This document shows, in pieces, positions 18,165 to 27,090 of a stretch of DNA of 53,458 nucleotides. The translations under genes were made by a program, and so were the position numbers. Each line of letters opens with the position of its first letter. The first letter of the stretch is position 1. A model generated the notes under the pieces. The model made no database searches. It was not told the origin of the DNA and was given only the letters and a program-made list of their open reading frames with translations. Origin of the DNA: DATJFQ01 sp035495555. Its GTDB lineage: Bacteria; Acidobacteriota; Vicinamibacteria; Vicinamibacterales; 2-12-FULL-66-21. The stretch lies in assembly GCA_035495555.1 (NCBI GenBank), contig DATJFQ010000007.1, forward strand, positions 1 to 53,458, given 5' to 3'.

Positions 18165-19214
18165 TCAGCCTCGCCGTTCGTCTTCCAGCACGGGGCCGTC
18201 GGACGGGAGATCGTCGGGGACGGTCTGCGCGGGCGTGCTGCGCGCGTGCAGCACCTCGCGCACGAGCGCCGCCTCGCGTTCCGATTCCTCCGCGCGGCGC
18301 GTGAACGCCGCGTCAACCCACACCTGGCCGCGGTCCCGCCCGCGTTCGGCAAGCCTGTGCGAGAGCGCCGCACGCTCTTCGAGCGTGCGCAACGCGATCC
18401 ACAGCGCCCGATCGACCTCGTCCGTCTGAGCCGACAGCATGCTTTCCGGCGAGTACACGTGGCCCACGCGGCAGCGGAAGCGCACGAGACCATTCTCATG
18501 CGCTTCCCATAACGTTCCGTGGCACGCGGGGCACGTGAATACCGACGGATGGCCCGGGCGGTCCGTCCCATAGATCGCCGTCCGCGGCTGTTCGAGGTCC
18601 GGCTCCTTCGCGTGCAGTACCGGCGCGTCCGGGTCCGTGTGCCCGTGCGCGTCTTCGTCGACCAGCGCGGAGACCAGCACAGGAATGTCCCGGAGCGGCA
18701 GCACGTGATCGATGAATCCGGCGTTGATGGCGCTCGTCGGCATCCCCGGCGCGAACGCCTCGGCCGGATCCTGCCCGATGGTAACACCGCCCCCGAGTTT
18801 GACGGCGGCGGCGCCGGCCGTGCCATCATCCAACGTTCCAGACAGCACGACCGCAATCACGCGCGGACCGTACGCTCGCGCGGCCGACCGGAACAGCGAG
18901 TCCACCGCCGGCCGAAGCCCGTTTTCGGCCGCGGTACGGGTGACCCGCAGGCGCCCCCCCATGAGCAGCATGTGGTTGTCGGGCGGCGCGACATAGATGC
19001 GCCCATATTGAATGGGCTCGCCATCAACAGGATGCTCCGCGGGAAGGCGGCTGGCCCTCGTCAGGATTTCCGGGAGCATGCTCCGGCCGCGCCCGATGTG
19101 CAATACGACAAACACCGCAGCGCGGAGGTCTCGGGGTAAATCCGCGACCACGCGGCTGATCGCCTCCACGCCCCCAGCCGACGCGCCAATCAGGACGATG
19201 TCGTGTTTTGCCAT
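18165..19214 (-). CDS. cheB: Stand-alone CheB methylesterase domain with zinc-ribbon-like tail
   Basis: 349 residues. The catalytic domain starts at residue 1 with no receiver domain: Ser12 in IGASAGG, His39 in LHIGRGRS and Asp130 in SGTLDDG match the CheB triad. After about 190 comes a tail with FTCPACHGTLW ... FRCRVGH, Cys/His pairs able to bind zinc, as in other CheB proteins of non-chemotaxis type. Without a receiver, regulation must come from a partner such as the facing CheR-PAS protein. Its ATG shares one base with the stop of the glycoside hydrolase gene (TGATG), so it may be translated from the end of the glycan operon. Confidence 0.94.
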   Translation of the reverse strand: MAKHDIVLIGASAGGVEAISRVVADLPRDLRAAVFVVLHIGRGRSMLPEILTRASRLPAEHPVDGEPIQYGRIYVAPPDNHMLLMGGRLRVTRTAAENGLRPAVDSLFRSAARAYGPRVIAVVLSGTLDDGTAGAAAVKLGGGVTIGQDPAEAFAPGMPTSAINAGFIDHVLPLRDIPVLVSALVDEDAHGHTDPDAPVLHAKEPDLEQPRTAIYGTDRPGHPSVFTCPACHGTLWEAHENGLVRFRCRVGHVYSPESMLSAQTDEVDRALWIALRTLEERAALSHRLAERGRDRGQVWVDAAFTRRAEESEREAALVREVLHARSTPAQTVPDDLPSDGPVLEDERRG

Positions 19215-20098
19215 CAGGCGTACCGCCGAACCTGGGCCGCACAGAACTCAGCGAAGGGACGCACGTCACGAGGAGGACTCGTGTGATGCGGCTTCACGCC
19301 TTCGCTTTGCGGCGTGAAGCAGAACGTCGCGGTGACGCGGAATGGTTCGAGCGCTTTCATCTGCCGATCGAACCAGGCCTGCGCATCGGGGCGGAGGGAA
19401 TCGGCCCAACTGATCCCCGTACGGATATACGTTACGCCTAAATCACGCAGCCAACGCACCGCATCATCCAGACGGTGGTCTTCGAAATGGAACCACTGGC
19501 AGATGCCCAGTTCAGGCGTATGCTCCGCGAAATCGCGCAGCGCGAGCTTGGGCGTACCGTCCTCCTTCAGCAGGCCCATGTAGAAGTGCCGGTAGTACGA
19601 CGACCCCTCCGCCTCGCGGTGACGTGTCGTCGCGGGCCACGCACGCGGGAGATCGTAGAGGCTGTACCAGTGGATCCGGTCGGCTTTCCCTTTCAGGAGT
19701 TCAGCCGTCCGTGCCAGTCCAAACTGCTGCACCTCTTCGGCGCCGAACGTGGAGACGCCGACTTCCGAAATCCACACCGGCTTGGTCGTCACCGCCTGGA
19801 TTTCCGCGAGGCGCTCGGGCCACTCATCGATCGGCCAGTGATTCCAGTCGAGCGGGAAGCCGTGCACCGCCACGACGTCGACGGCGTCCACGGCCCCTTG
19901 CGCGTCGAGCGTGCGTAGAAACGAGGCGTCGATGGGAGACATGCCGCCGAGCACGCGCGGAAGGCGCGGCTGTTCCGCGGCGATCGCGGTCGATGCGCAT
20001 TTGACCAGCTCCGCGAACGTGTGCCACCCCTCGTCGATCTGGAAGTCCCAATGCGAGAGGTTGTTCGGCTCGTTCCAGAGCATTACCGCTTCAAGCAC
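19214..20098 (-). CDS. Clan GH-A-like glycoside hydrolase with circularly permuted TIM barrel
   Basis: 294 residues. The N-terminus opens on strand 4 with the acid/base motif WNEPN (Glu10); the nucleophile strand follows as PVWISEVGVSTFG (Glu112). Residues about 195-294 then look like the first half of such a barrel (GICQWFHFEDHRLDDAVRWL, IRTGISWADSLRP, VTATFCFTPQSEGV, FAEFCAAQVRRYA), the part that normally precedes WNEPN. An in-frame TGA at 20125-20123 shows that no N-terminal half is missing upstream. The GTG at 20098 is preferred to the ATG at 20083 because GGGGAGGAG sits about 8 bases ahead and because strand 4 needs those residues. It overlaps the methyltransferase gene by 16 bases. Likely acts on the product of the operon. 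Confidence 0.82.
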   Translation of the reverse strand: MLEAVMLWNEPNNLSHWDFQIDEGWHTFAELVKCASTAIAAEQPRLPRVLGGMSPIDASFLRTLDAQGAVDAVDVVAVHGFPLDWNHWPIDEWPERLAEIQAVTTKPVWISEVGVSTFGAEEVQQFGLARTAELLKGKADRIHWYSLYDLPRAWPATTRHREAEGSSYYRHFYMGLLKEDGTPKLALRDFAEHTPELGICQWFHFEDHRLDDAVRWLRDLGVTYIRTGISWADSLRPDAQAWFDRQMKALEPFRVTATFCFTPQSEGVKPHHTSPPRDVRPFAEFCAAQVRRYA

Positions 20099-20847
20099 GC
20101 CGGCAGCTCCTCCCCGAACCGTTCAGACGTCTCGCGGCGCCGGCAGACGAAGACCTCGTCTTCCGGATGATCGACCACGTCGAAGCCGGCGCTGCGCAGC
20201 ATCGCCTCGGCGCAGGCCCGATTGGGGATCCACCAGTTCGTCGGATCGTGCGCATAACGATGTTCGACGAAGTACATCAGGGGATACGACGGGTCGTCGA
20301 ACTGCGCGGTCTCGTGGAAATCGTAATCCCGGTCCACGTCGCGCGCATCTCGGCTGCCCCTCAGCATCGACTGGAACACGAGCAGGTCGCGCGTGGCGTA
20401 GTCGTGCAGGATGTCGAGCGCCAGCAGCGGATGACGCAGGTGATAGAGCACGCCCATGAACAGCACGACATCGAAGCGCTCTTCGAGGTCCGGCACTTCG
20501 TAGACCGACATCGTCCTGAACTCGATATCCACGCCGGCCACGTCGGCGGCGAAACGCGCCTGCGCCAGATATCGCTCGTCCGTGTCGACGGCGACGACGC
20601 GGGACGCGCCGCGGCGTTTCATTTCGATCGAATAGAACCCTCCGTTGCAGCCGATATCGAGTACGGTGCGGCCGGACAGGTCTTCCGGAATCGCGTGCTG
20701 GAACAGCTTCCATTTGACGGCGGGATAATCACCGAGGAAATGATGCGGTGCCGTTTCGACGCCTCTCAGATTGATGTTGTGGAACCACTCTCCCAGTTCG
20801 TGCACGCGCGTTTCGATGTCCTCCCGCGTGAGCTCCCGCACGCTCAT
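20083..20847 (-). CDS. SAM-dependent methyltransferase of the glycan operon
   Basis: 254 residues. Class I fold with motif I VLDIGCNGGFYSIEMKRRGA, acidic end of strand 2 VVAVDTDERYL, and VLFMGVLYHLRHPLLALD. The sequence style (WFHNINLRGVETAP at the start) is like CmoB and like the methyltransferases found beside CgeB glycosyltransferases and radical SAM proteins in other phyla (the family that TIGRFAM named after Ramlibacter Rta_06860, from memory). Probably methylates a sugar or sugar-bearing intermediate. Starts on an ATGA overlap with the upstream glycosyltransferase. Confidence 0.9.
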   Translation of the reverse strand: MSVRELTREDIETRVHELGEWFHNINLRGVETAPHHFLGDYPAVKWKLFQHAIPEDLSGRTVLDIGCNGGFYSIEMKRRGASRVVAVDTDERYLAQARFAADVAGVDIEFRTMSVYEVPDLEERFDVVLFMGVLYHLRHPLLALDILHDYATRDLLVFQSMLRGSRDARDVDRDYDFHETAQFDDPSYPLMYFVEHRYAHDPTNWWIPNRACAEAMLRSAGFDVVDHPEDEVFVCRRRETSERFGEELPACLKR

Positions 20848-21932
20848 GATGCCGCCGCCCTTTCCGCCGTGGTGACGCCCGCTTCCGCCGCATAGGTCTC
20901 GAGCTCGATCGCGCGGTGACGCGAGGTGTGCGCGCCGAGCACACGCTGCCGTGCCCGTTCGCCGATCGCGCGGCGGTCGCCGTCGCCGAGGTCGCGAAGG
21001 TACGCGAGCGTGTCCCGGGCACTTGTGGAAATCAGAATTTCAGCCGCCGGCGTAAACAGCCGATCCAGCCCCTTCCAGTCGTCGCTGATGATTGGTGTCG
21101 CGCAGGCCGCCGCCTCGAACAGGCGAACGCTCGGCGAGTAGCCCGCCTTGACCATGTCGGCCCGTGTCACGTTGAGCGTGAACCGCGTCGAGTTGTAGAA
21201 CGCGCGATGTTCGGCCGGCGCCAGATGCATGACCCGTTCGACGTTGGCAGGCCACTCGATGCCGTCGGGGTACTGCGGGCCAGCCACGACGAACCGGCCC
21301 TCGCGCCACCGGGACGCGGCGCGCAGCATCAGCCGATTCAGTACCGGCTGCCGATCGGCGCTGTACGTGCCCAGATAGGCGAGGTCCCACCGCGCGGGCG
21401 CATCTTCGGGAAAGTACAGCTCGGGGTCCACCGAGCAGTAGAGGGGCCGCGCCATCGGCGAGCCGTACGTCGACTGCAGCAGATCGAGCGTCGGCCCGCC
21501 GGTAAACGACAGATACATGTCGTACCGGGGAATTTGCCGTGCCGAGAGGTAATCGATACGCCCTGCCGCGAGTTTCGCGAGCGTCACCGGTGTGTCGATG
21601 TCGTAAAACGCCGTGAGCGCGCGCGCGCGGCTTTGAACGAAGTCACCGACTTCGATGCCGTCCGGCACATAGGAGCCGACGATCGCGAGATCGCACTCGG
21701 CGAGTTCGCCGGCCGCGAGGTCGCGCAAATCAGCCAGCGATTCGTAGATGATGGTGCGGCAGTACGGCGGCTCCGGTAGATCGCGATTGTCCGCATACCA
21801 GGGGGCATCGCGTTCGAAGAACGCAATGTCATGCCCGCGCGCCGCGAGCGCGCGGACGAGCGCCCGGTACGTCGTCGCATGGCCGTTGCCCCAGGATGAG
21901 GTGATCGACAGTCCGAAGATCGCGATTCTCAT
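20844..21932 (-). CDS. CgeB-family glycosyltransferase (copy 4)
   Basis: 362 residues, GT-B fold. The N-terminus FGLSITSSWGNGHATTYRAL is nearly that of the copy at 23775-24887. Other marks: AFYDIDTPVTLAKL, LSFTGGPTLDLL, YLGTYSADRQPVLNRL, and the donor-site region GYSPSVRLFEAAACATPIIS DDW (space added). Starts at an ATGA overlap with the preceding gene; a farther upstream ATG would intrude 51 bases more. CgeB proteins were first named in Bacillus spore maturation and are generally predicted cytoplasmic glycosyltransferases. Donor and acceptor are unknown. Confidence 0.9.
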   Translation of the reverse strand: MRIAIFGLSITSSWGNGHATTYRALVRALAARGHDIAFFERDAPWYADNRDLPEPPYCRTIIYESLADLRDLAAGELAECDLAIVGSYVPDGIEVGDFVQSRARALTAFYDIDTPVTLAKLAAGRIDYLSARQIPRYDMYLSFTGGPTLDLLQSTYGSPMARPLYCSVDPELYFPEDAPARWDLAYLGTYSADRQPVLNRLMLRAASRWREGRFVVAGPQYPDGIEWPANVERVMHLAPAEHRAFYNSTRFTLNVTRADMVKAGYSPSVRLFEAAACATPIISDDWKGLDRLFTPAAEILISTSARDTLAYLRDLGDGDRRAIGERARQRVLGAHTSRHRAIELETYAAEAGVTTAERAAAS

Positions 21933-23017
21933 TGGCGTATCGCCTCGTAGATCGCCATCAGTTCGTCGACGCGGTGCGCGCACGTGTGCCGCGCCAGCAC
22001 GGTGGCGCGGCCGTGGGCTGCGAGCGCCGCCGCGGCGTCCGCGTCGGCCAGCACGTCGCGGACCGCATGGGTCATCTCGCCTGGCGTTCGCACCATCAGG
22101 AAGTCCTCACCCACCGAAAACAAGCCTTCCACGTCGTCCCACCAGCACGAGACGAGCGGGATTCCGCACGCAAGCGCTTCGAAAACGCGGATCGTCGGAA
22201 TCCCCGGGAGCGCTTCCACGTACGGCCGGCGTGGCACGTGGACGGTCACGGCATGCTGTGCGAACACACAGGGCGCCTGGTAGTTGGGCAGCCAGCCGGC
22301 GTACTCAATTCCGGCGTCCGCGAGCTCACGACGTGCGTCTTCCGGATACCGCACCCCGTGCACCCGCGCGCGCAGCCCGAGTTCGCGTACGGGATCGATG
22401 AGATAGCGCCGCAGTTCTGCCGAGCGCTCGCCGTCGCCCCAGTTGCCGATCCAGACGAGATCCCCCGTGCGCCCGGCTGCACGGGGCGTGAACACGCGCG
22501 GATCGGCCGCTTCGTGCCACGTCCACGAGCGCCGCGCCCATCCGCGTGCCACGTACTGCTGCCGGATCACCTCGCCGAACGCGAGCACGCCGTCGTAGGC
22601 GTCCAGGTCGTACGCGCTCATCGCCGCGGCATCGCTGACGCTGCGATGATGCGTGTCGTGAAAGAGCAGCACGAACCGTCCGCCTCGCGCGCGACGCTCG
22701 CCGATCGCGCGAACCAGTTCGTGCGTATTCCATTCGTGCACGAGCACGAGGTCAGCGCCGTCGAGCGCACGATCGAGATCGAGCGCTGCTGGATCGTACC
22801 GTTCGGACGCGAGCTGCGGATACGCGCTGCGGTAGGCCGCGATTGCGTCGGGACCGCGATCGGCGATTAGATTTTGGACGCTCCAGGCGTCCGCCGGTTC
22901 GAAGACCTCAACGTCGTGGCCGCGCCCGAGCAGCTCGGTTGCGATCCCGCGCAGGAAATGGGCGTTGCCGTGGTTCCAGTCGGACACCAGCGAATGGCAG
23001 AACAGCACGATGCGCAT
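21929..23017 (-). CDS. CgeB-family glycosyltransferase (copy 3)
   Basis: 362 residues, GT-B fold, more diverged than its sister copies: start MRIVLFCHSLVSDWNHGNAH, VLVHEWNTHELVRAIG, LLFHDTHHRSVSD, a mid-protein LVWIGNWGDGERSAEL, and C-terminal GIPTIRVFEALACGIPLVSC. The ATG at 23017 shares one base with the stop of the nucleotidyltransferase gene; the frame is open for 66 more codons upstream but that stretch only shadows that gene. Probably transfers a different sugar or uses a different acceptor from copies 2 and 4. Confidence 0.9.
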   Translation of the reverse strand: MRIVLFCHSLVSDWNHGNAHFLRGIATELLGRGHDVEVFEPADAWSVQNLIADRGPDAIAAYRSAYPQLASERYDPAALDLDRALDGADLVLVHEWNTHELVRAIGERRARGGRFVLLFHDTHHRSVSDAAAMSAYDLDAYDGVLAFGEVIRQQYVARGWARRSWTWHEAADPRVFTPRAAGRTGDLVWIGNWGDGERSAELRRYLIDPVRELGLRARVHGVRYPEDARRELADAGIEYAGWLPNYQAPCVFAQHAVTVHVPRRPYVEALPGIPTIRVFEALACGIPLVSCWWDDVEGLFSVGEDFLMVRTPGEMTHAVRDVLADADAAAALAAHGRATVLARHTCAHRVDELMAIYEAIRQ

Positions 23018-23775
23018 CAGCGTCGCGCTACTCCCGGCACCGCCGCCGCGAATCGTTCTTCCCCCAGGAGCGCGACCGCTTCGCGATAGCCCTGGACCGT
23101 GCCAACATCGACGTAGGATTCGCCGGCCGGAACCGCCGACGCGCGTCCGCCGCGCGCAAGCCACGCGTTTACGAGCGTCCCCACGTACTCGTCCTGTTGC
23201 CCGCGTTCGTTCCACAAGTCGAAGAACTGACGGAGAACGGAGCCAGGCATCTTGAACGCGCCCCAGATCCAGTGTGACTGCGCGTCGGGTCTCTTCACCT
23301 GGATCTCACGGACCCGCCAATCCTCACCGCAGAGCACCGCGTCGAAGAGTTGCGGCCGGTCGACGGGAAACAGCAGGAACGACAGTTCTCCATCTGGCAG
23401 ACGCGCCAACGCATCGTCCGGAAACCAGATCGTGTCCGGCAGGCCAACCATCACCTGCTCGTGGTCATCAATCAATGGCAACGCCCGGAACATGGCGTCG
23501 CAAAGCCCGGAGGCGTGCGGCTGAACGCTGTAGAACACGCTCGCCGAAAACACCCCGCCCCCGTAGTACTCGAGGATGTCGGATTTACCCGGTGAAATCA
23601 CGAAGCACAGCTTGTCGGCTCCCCCGAGCACCAGCCGCTCGACGAGGTATTCGCTGACCGCCCGCGGCCGCTCGCGATCGCCGTCGCGGCGGCTGCCGAC
23701 AGGCAGCAGCTCTTTCGAGAACGCCAGCGGCTGCATGCGGCTTCCCTGCCCCGCCGCCGGCACGATGCCCCACAT
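23017..23775 (-). CDS. Sugar-1-phosphate nucleotidyltransferase
   Basis: 252 residues. The activated-nucleotide site is visible at the N-terminus: WGIVPAAGQGSRMQPLAFSKELLPVG, where GxGxRMxPxxxxxxKExxPV is the family signature (quoted in parts). Also MVGLPDTIWFPDDAL for the metal-binding Asp and SYVDVGTVQGYREAV at the end. It should form an NDP-sugar from NTP and sugar-1-phosphate, supplying the glycosyltransferases around it. The ATG at 23775 is preferred over one 8 codons upstream because it opens the domain and abuts the preceding stop (TGATG). The nucleotide and sugar are not predictable. Confidence 0.92.
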   Translation of the reverse strand: MWGIVPAAGQGSRMQPLAFSKELLPVGSRRDGDRERPRAVSEYLVERLVLGGADKLCFVISPGKSDILEYYGGGVFSASVFYSVQPHASGLCDAMFRALPLIDDHEQVMVGLPDTIWFPDDALARLPDGELSFLLFPVDRPQLFDAVLCGEDWRVREIQVKRPDAQSHWIWGAFKMPGSVLRQFFDLWNERGQQDEYVGTLVNAWLARGGRASAVPAGESYVDVGTVQGYREAVALLGEERFAAAVPGVARR

Positions 23776-24887
23776 CAGTGAACCTCGCTTGTCGCGCACC
23801 CGTTCAGGCTGGCGTCGAGCAAAGACGCCGGCAATTCCAGCGCGCCTTCCAATTCCCTCGCGCGAACGTCCGCCGTGTGATCGGCCAGCACACGCTCACG
23901 CGCCGCGGCGCCGATGCGCCGCCGCTCCTCAGGAGACAGATCGAGCGCCCGCAGGACATCCTCCGTCGATCGAACGACGATGATCTCCTGGCGCGGATCG
24001 AAGAACGCATCGAGCCCTTCGAACCAGTCGGAGAGCACGACGGCGCCGCACGCCGCAGCCTCGAAGAGCCTTCCGGAGGGGCAGTACCCCATCGCCGCCA
24101 TCGGCCCGCGCGTGATGTTCAACGTCAGCGTCGACGAGCAGTAGAACCGGGGATGGTCGGGCGGCGGCATGTGCGCCAGATAGAACAGATTCGGCAGCCA
24201 CGGAAAATCCACGGGGTACATCGAGCCGGCGATCGCGAACCGATGGTGCGGACGCCGGCGCGCGGCCTCGAGCAGAAAGGCCTCGAGCTGTGCCTGCCGG
24301 TCCTGCGCGTACGTGCCGAGGTACGTCAGGTCGAAGGCGATCGACGGATCGGCAGGGACCGGATGATGGGCTTCTGGATCCACGCTGCCATAAAGGGGGG
24401 CGACCGCGCGGGCGCCGAGCCGATGCCGCAGCACGTCGAGCACCCGCCCTCCGGTGTAGCTCAGGACGAGATCGAAGGCCGCAAGCCCCTGCTCGGGCAG
24501 GTACGGAACCGGCTCACCACGATCGAGGCGATCGATCGTGACCGGCGTGTCCATGTCGTAGAACACGGTCCGCTCGGGCGGAAACGCGCGCAGCAGGTCG
24601 GTCGCCGGCTGCGCGTCCGCGCAATACGACGTGATCATCGCGACATCCGCCTGTTCGACCGCCGCCGCCGCGTCGGCCCGGACGCTCGCCCACTCGGCAT
24701 ACAGGCGCAGATCGCATCCGTCTGGGCGCGGCGCGTCCCGGTGCGCCGCATAGTACGGCACATCGCGCTCAAAAAACGTGATGCGGTGGCCGCGAGCCGC
24801 CAGCGCGCGGCACAGCCCCCGCCAGAGCGTCGCGTGACCGTTTCCCCACGACGACGAGATCGTGAGGCCGAAGACGACGAGATTCAT
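23775..24887 (-). CDS. CgeB-family glycosyltransferase (copy 2)
   Basis: 370 residues, GT-B fold: MNLVVFGLTISSSWGNGHAT, FFERDVPYYAAHRDAPRP, TVFYDMDTPVTIDRLDRGE, LSYTGGRVLDVLRHRLGA, LTYLGTYAQDRQAQLEAF and the donor-site end GYCPSGRLFEAAACGAVVLS. It is the closest relative of copy 4. The start ATG overlaps the upstream stop (ATGA at 24884-24887); the much longer open frame upstream is a shadow of the neighbouring gene. Likely adds sugars in the operon pathway. Confidence 0.92.
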   Translation of the reverse strand: MNLVVFGLTISSSWGNGHATLWRGLCRALAARGHRITFFERDVPYYAAHRDAPRPDGCDLRLYAEWASVRADAAAAVEQADVAMITSYCADAQPATDLLRAFPPERTVFYDMDTPVTIDRLDRGEPVPYLPEQGLAAFDLVLSYTGGRVLDVLRHRLGARAVAPLYGSVDPEAHHPVPADPSIAFDLTYLGTYAQDRQAQLEAFLLEAARRRPHHRFAIAGSMYPVDFPWLPNLFYLAHMPPPDHPRFYCSSTLTLNITRGPMAAMGYCPSGRLFEAAACGAVVLSDWFEGLDAFFDPRQEIIVVRSTEDVLRALDLSPEERRRIGAAARERVLADHTADVRARELEGALELPASLLDASLNGCATSEVH

Positions 24888-25978
24888 GACCCGACCGCCA
24901 CACCCTCCCTGAGGAGCGCATCGACCTGCATCGCCCGATGCGCGTACGTGTGCTCGGCGCAGATGCGCCGCTTTGCCGCCGCGCCGATCCGGCGCGCACG
25001 CACGGGATCGAGCGCGACGACGTGCTCGGCCACGTCCGTCCCCGAATCGGCGACGAGCACTTCCGCGCCGGGTTCGAGGAACAGCTCGATGCCGTCCCAC
25101 CGATCCGTGATGATGCAGGCGCCGGCGCCGGCAGCCTCGAAGACACGCGTCGCGGGCGAAAACCCGTACCGCGCCATGCTCTCGCGGCTGATGTTCAGGA
25201 CCGCTGACGGGGTGCAATTGAACGCGTTGTGATCGCGCGTGTAGACGTGGCCGGCATAGCGGACGTTGGACGGCATCGGCTTGTCCTGCCAGCCGTTGCC
25301 GCCCAGGAGAAACATCCGTTCCGGCAGCCGCGCCGCCGCATCGAGAAAGAACGCCTCCACTCGCGCTTCCCGATCGGGCAGCCGGTTGCCCAGAAAGCCC
25401 AGGTCCGCCGCGAACCGCGGGTCCGCCTCCACGGGGAAATGCGTCGCGGTATCCAGCGCGTTGTAAATCGGCACGCACAGCCGCGCACCCACGGCCATGT
25501 AGGCGCGAACGACGGGATCGCCGCCGCCGTACGTCAACACCGCGTCGTATCGCGGGATCAGCACGCGGAGCGGGTCCGACGGATTGTGCTCGAGCCGGTC
25601 GAGCGTCGCCGGCGCGTCGACATCCCAGAAGATCGCCGTCGCGTGCGGCGCCTTCACGTCGAGCACGGCCGCCTCGAGCAGCTCGTCGAAGACGCCGACG
25701 CCGCTCGTCTTCACCACGATATCCGCGGAGCGGGCATCGTTCAGCACGCGCTCGACGCCGGCGGTCCCGTCCGATGGATACACGACCACGCGCGCCCATG
25801 CAGGATCAGCGATGTCGCGATGCTTCTGCCGGTCATACGCGTCGGGCTCGTAGAAGGTGATGTCGAAGCCGCGCGCGTCCAGCGCCCGCACGATGCCGCG
25901 GTAGTACGTCGCCGCGCCATTCCAGTAGGCCGAGACGAGACTCGATCCGAAGAAGGCGATCTTTGGACGTGCGTTCAT
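24884..25978 (-). CDS. CgeB-family glycosyltransferase (copy 1)
   Basis: 364 residues, GT-B fold: KIAFFGSSLVSAYWNGAATY, ITFYEPDAYDRQKHRDIADP, AIFWDVDAPATLDRLEHNP, LGFLGNRLPDREARVEAFF, LNISRESMARYGFSPATRVF and EAAGAGACIITDRWDGIELF. It shares the CgeB plan with copies 2-4 but is distinct in the N-terminal, acceptor-binding half. Its start overlaps the GT4 stop by 4 bases (25975-25978). Confidence 0.92.
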   Translation of the reverse strand: MNARPKIAFFGSSLVSAYWNGAATYYRGIVRALDARGFDITFYEPDAYDRQKHRDIADPAWARVVVYPSDGTAGVERVLNDARSADIVVKTSGVGVFDELLEAAVLDVKAPHATAIFWDVDAPATLDRLEHNPSDPLRVLIPRYDAVLTYGGGDPVVRAYMAVGARLCVPIYNALDTATHFPVEADPRFAADLGFLGNRLPDREARVEAFFLDAAARLPERMFLLGGNGWQDKPMPSNVRYAGHVYTRDHNAFNCTPSAVLNISRESMARYGFSPATRVFEAAGAGACIITDRWDGIELFLEPGAEVLVADSGTDVAEHVVALDPVRARRIGAAAKRRICAEHTYAHRAMQVDALLREGVAVGS

Positions 25979-27090
25979 CGCGCCACCGCCATCACCGGAT
26001 GATGCCGCGCGGTCGCTCGGACGACGCGGTCATACGCGTCCAGATAGCCGGCCGTCATGGCCTCAACGGTGAATTGCTGCGCACGCCTGATCGCGCGCGA
26101 GGCGAGCTCATTTCGCAGCGGCTCGTCGTCAATCAACGACTGGATGGCCATTGCGATCGCGCGGCGGTTGTCGGGCGGCACGAACAGCGCCGCTCCGTTC
26201 CAGTTCTCGCGAAGGCTGCGGATGTCACCGAGCACCAGCGCGCAGCCGGACCGCGCGGCTTCGACGACCGACAGCCCGAACGGCTCGTAGCGCGCCGGCA
26301 GCGCGTAAATGGACGCACGCGCATACCACTGCCGCACCTGCGCGGCGCCGAGGCGCCCGAGGTAATGGACATAGCCGGAAGCCGCGCAATGGCCGCGCGG
26401 ATGGCGATGGTCGCCCGCGACGTAGACGGGCCAACTGATCTCCGAGGCCGCCGCACACAACGTGTCGATGTTCTTCGCTTCGTCCCAGACCCGGCCCGCG
26501 GAGAACACGACCGGCCGTCGTGGCAGGACGGCTGGCGTGAAGTCGCGCCCGTTCGGGATGACGCGCATCTCACGCAGCGGGCCGTAGTCGCTCTCGAGTT
26601 CCGCCGCCATCGCGGTCGACGGCGCTGCCACCAGCGCCGCCGATTGCAGGCCCGCCTTCACACGGCGGCTGTACTCGTCCCAACCTGAGGGCGCATCGGC
26701 GCCGTGGACGGCACGCCACCACGATCGCACGCACGAGTGGCCGACCATGACGACCGGAGCGCGCCACGGCAGCGGGCCGTGGCAGAAGCCGTTCAGATGC
26801 ACCGCGTCGGGCTGCAGCGCGCGTTCGAGATCGAGCAGCCAGCGCGACGCGCGGTCGACGTCCGCCCATGGGGCGTCCATCCATTCGAGGCGGTACGGAC
26901 CCTCGATCGGTGTGATGCCCGCGCTGATGGCGTCGCGCCGCTGATCGTCGCTGAGGGGCGGTCCCATCACCGCGAGATCGACGGCGACGTCTTGTTCCGA
27001 GAGTCCGCGGGCGAGATCGAGCGCATACGTCCACACCCCGCCGACGCCGTCGGCGGTCATGAGCACGCGGCGGATACGCTCAGCGGACAT
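25975..27090 (-). CDS. GT4-family glycosyltransferase
   Basis: 371 residues. Retaining GT-B glycosyltransferase of the GT4 type: N-terminal glycine loop LMTADGVGGVWTYALDLARG, VMVGHSCVRSWW, donor-binding VFSAGRVWDEAKNIDTL and the EX7E-like motif YEPFGLSVVEAARSGCALV, which binds the nucleotide sugar phosphate. The start overlaps the radical SAM gene by 11 bases. It may start or extend the glycan before the CgeB enzymes act. Sugar not predictable. Confidence 0.94.
   Translation of the reverse strand: MSAERIRRVLMTADGVGGVWTYALDLARGLSEQDVAVDLAVMGPPLSDDQRRDAISAGITPIEGPYRLEWMDAPWADVDRASRWLLDLERALQPDAVHLNGFCHGPLPWRAPVVMVGHSCVRSWWRAVHGADAPSGWDEYSRRVKAGLQSAALVAAPSTAMAAELESDYGPLREMRVIPNGRDFTPAVLPRRPVVFSAGRVWDEAKNIDTLCAAASEISWPVYVAGDHRHPRGHCAASGYVHYLGRLGAAQVRQWYARASIYALPARYEPFGLSVVEAARSGCALVLGDIRSLRENWNGAALFVPPDNRRAIAMAIQSLIDDEPLRNELASRAIRRAQQFTVEAMTAGYLDAYDRVVRATARHHPVMAVAR

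Noticed and set aside
20124..20200. Missing N-terminal half of the glycoside hydrolase upstream
   Set aside because: An in-frame TGA at 20125-20123 and the methyltransferase gene occupy this place, so no upstream half is coded.
23775..25799. 674-codon single protein
   Set aside because: Only the last 370 codons are a CgeB domain; the upstream part is a shadow of the neighbouring glycosyltransferase in another frame.
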